Positions 62,291 to 64,000 of a DNA stretch of 64,000 bases are shown here, one piece after another. Numbering within the stretch: position 1 is the stretch's first letter; every line of letters begins with the position of its first letter. The DNA is taken from contig NC_087082.1 of assembly GCF_026151205.1 (NCBI RefSeq), positions 16,461,401 to 16,525,400 of the forward strand, written 5' to 3'. Below the pieces are notes generated by a model, which had not been told where the DNA came from, searched no databases, and saw only the letters and a list, made by a program, of their open reading frames with translations. This stretch comes from Bolinopsis microptera (taxonomy: Eukaryota > Ctenophora > Tentaculata > Lobata > Bolinopsidae). The position numbers and the translations under genes are program-made.

Positions 62291-62798
62291 ATTATGTTCC
62301 GGAGATCATCAGGTATTGTTTATTTTTATCTATTATCAATAGTTTCCTCCATTCCTCGCCGTCAAATCAAATTTATCGGTGATTACTGCAAAGTAAGTTG
62401 CAGTGCAAATTTTGTATAAATACCGGCGTGACTCGTAAGACGGGCGGTATCGCCCAAACGTCGTTACCAATCATAAATAAATCATCTATATTTAGGAATG
62501 AATATCATAGAAATTGGTTGGAACAACGCTTGTAGTTCTGCAATTCTGATCCTGGAATTTATCTAACATACCGTTCTTCTGCAAATGCAAGAATTCTGTT
62601 CATTTTATCTTTCCAAGACGTGATTATCAGTATCATTTGTATATTATGAACAACACTCTAGTCCCTTAATTCTGACCCGCGGGAAACAGCTCTATTGTTC
62701 ATTTTAGTCTTACTCTGACGTTATTTATGATTATCAGTATTATTATTATTGACAATGGTTTTGAAACCAGCATTTTACTACTCTTTCCTCCATTTTAG

Positions 62799-62869
62799 AG
62801 GATCATGGGGTTCTTGAACCAGTATAATGAGCAAATCGGACTAATTTACGACGTCTCGAAATTGAAGAG
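62799..62869 (+). CDS. Probable isolated coding exon
   Basis: Good acceptor (CCTCCATTTTAG) and donor (AAGAG|GTAAAC). The ATG at 62805 opens MGFLNQYNEQIGLIYDVSKL plus KR, ending phase 2. If real, it is the first coding exon of a plus-strand gene continuing past the window edge. I do not recognise the sequence and found no following exon. Confidence 0.4.
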
Positions 62870-63302
62870 GTAAACAATTTTATTCTATTAATATTTTATT
62901 GATATATTTTTAATATTTTTTAAAAATATCATGTTAATAAAATTGCCGCGTGACTGTTTAAAAAATGAGTAATAAGTACGTGATAACGTGAGTTATGAGG
63001 GAAAGGTTTGTCAAAATACTGCAAATAATTTCTATTTGCAGTATCTGCAGATTCTAAAAGAGAATGTTGTTTCTTTCTTAAGACTAGAAGGGGTTCGCTC
63101 CGTTGAAGGATATCACTTTGTTAATTGTTTACATAATAATACGCCATTTTAAATCTGTAATTATTGTTAAAATAATTACGATTTTATGTTTGACTGCTTT
63201 GCCTCTTTATAAATCGATTTTTAAAACTAAAACGTATCGTCCGGACTCGACTCCTTGACTTATCTTGTACATTAACCGTATCATTTACCCAAAATACTTT
63301 AT

Positions 63303-63801
63303 ACTTATAGTAGGAATCAAAGCCAAGGTAAAAATGTTTGTGCCAGCAAATTACCAAGCGTCCAGTACAGAAAACCTCGTACCATGCATGATTCTATTTT
63401 TAGGACTGTTTGATATGGACACGTTCATTTGAGTTTGAGGATATTGGTAAATATTAATGGCCCTATCAAAAGGCACGGTGTAGTCGACTTTGTCACATAC
63501 TCTTGATGATATATTACTGGGCCGCGTTCAGCCTGTCATTCCGCCGAATCTCTATATGTTAATGAACATGATAGCCTGAGGTCCCCAGGTAATTTATAGT
63601 AGGAATCAAAGCCAAGGTAAAAATGTTTGTGCCAGCAAATTACCAAGCGTCCAGTACAGAAAGCCTCGTACCATGCATGATTCTATTTTTAGGACTGTTT
63701 GATATGGACACGTTCATTTGAGTTTGAGGATATTGGTAAACATTAGTGGCCCTATCAAAAGGCACGGTGTATTCGACTTTGTCGCATACTCTTGATGATA
63801 T
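63303..63801 (-). repeat. Tandem duplication (~200 bp, 2 copies) with exon-like minus-strand frame
   Basis: Segments 63309-63512 and 63599-63801 are ~97% alike. On the minus strand each reads ISSRVCDKV(D/E)YTVPFD and NVSISNSPKNRIMHGTR then SVLDAW, followed by a GTAATT donor (63638-63643 in the right copy). The right copy has a good acceptor (CACACATGTTCAG before 63801); the left copy has CAG at a different phase. The differences are partly amino-acid changing. It could be a duplicated exon of an unknown gene, or a noncoding repeat. Confidence 0.4.
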
Positions 63802-63930
63802 CTGAACATGTGTGAAATTGAGCAAATATTGATATACCAGCTTGAACACCCTATATTAGTATTACGTACCGGATCAATCAACACCATTACAACTATACGC
63901 ACCAGTCACATAAATTATTATGTGGTAGTA

Positions 63931-63961
63931 TGAAATGAAATGAAATGAAATGAAATGAAAT
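63931..63961 (+). repeat. (ATGAA)n microsatellite
   Basis: Six copies of ATGAA near the right window edge. Confidence 0.9.
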
Positions 63962-64000
63962 AATGTGCTTGTATACCGCCCATATGGTTAGCAACTGACA

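Overview
This is AT-rich animal nuclear DNA. Genes are split by GT-AG introns, single-copy housekeeping genes sit among many transposons and minisatellites, and there is no bacterial-style gene packing. The gene repertoire (fibrillarin, NKAP, DCAF13/SOF1, a SAM-tyrosine-proline-SH2 adaptor, a rhodopsin-like GPCR) is metazoan. The transposon protein fragments remind me of cnidarian genomes, so a non-bilaterian such as a cnidarian is my guess, but the species is not determined.

Layout. 1-4.9 kb: three co-oriented minus-strand genes for nucleolar or nuclear RNA-processing proteins: the first coding exon of fibrillarin (rest off the left edge), NKAP, and a five-exon DCAF13/SOF1. 5-16 kb: a transposon-rich block with an inverted pair of retroelement fragments, several TIR elements, and an almost complete two-ORF LINE on the minus strand. 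16.9-18.1 kb: an intronless alpha/beta hydrolase with Cys at the nucleophile position. 18.5-46.2 kb: a 24-exon plus-strand gene, reconstructed here with a continuous frame (1110 aa), for an SLP-76/BLNK-like adaptor (SAM, pYxN motifs, proline-rich region, C-terminal SH2). Its 14.6-kb first intron holds a Penelope-like RT fragment, a perfect 116-bp-arm palindrome and a full-length Ty3/gypsy LTR element with identical LTRs. 47.6-52.5 kb: a nine-exon minus-strand class A GPCR (404 aa in the preferred model), tail to tail with the adaptor. 52.5-64 kb: mostly repeats (perfect palindromes, a dimeric TIR element, a duplicated 1-kb segment with filled and empty transposon sites), one probable isolated exon, and a tandemly duplicated exon-like segment at the right edge.

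Themes. (1) Minisatellites lie directly beside splice sites in the adaptor and GPCR genes; in one case the array contains exact copies of the true 5' splice site. (2) The adaptor has gained or lost tyrosine-motif exons by tandem duplication. (3) The LTR element has a textbook -1 slippery heptamer between gag and pol. (4) Fibrillarin and SOF1 (named as a suppressor of fibrillarin in yeast) are close neighbours. Gene models were built by hand from splice consensus, phase matching and domain spacing; no transcript evidence was available.
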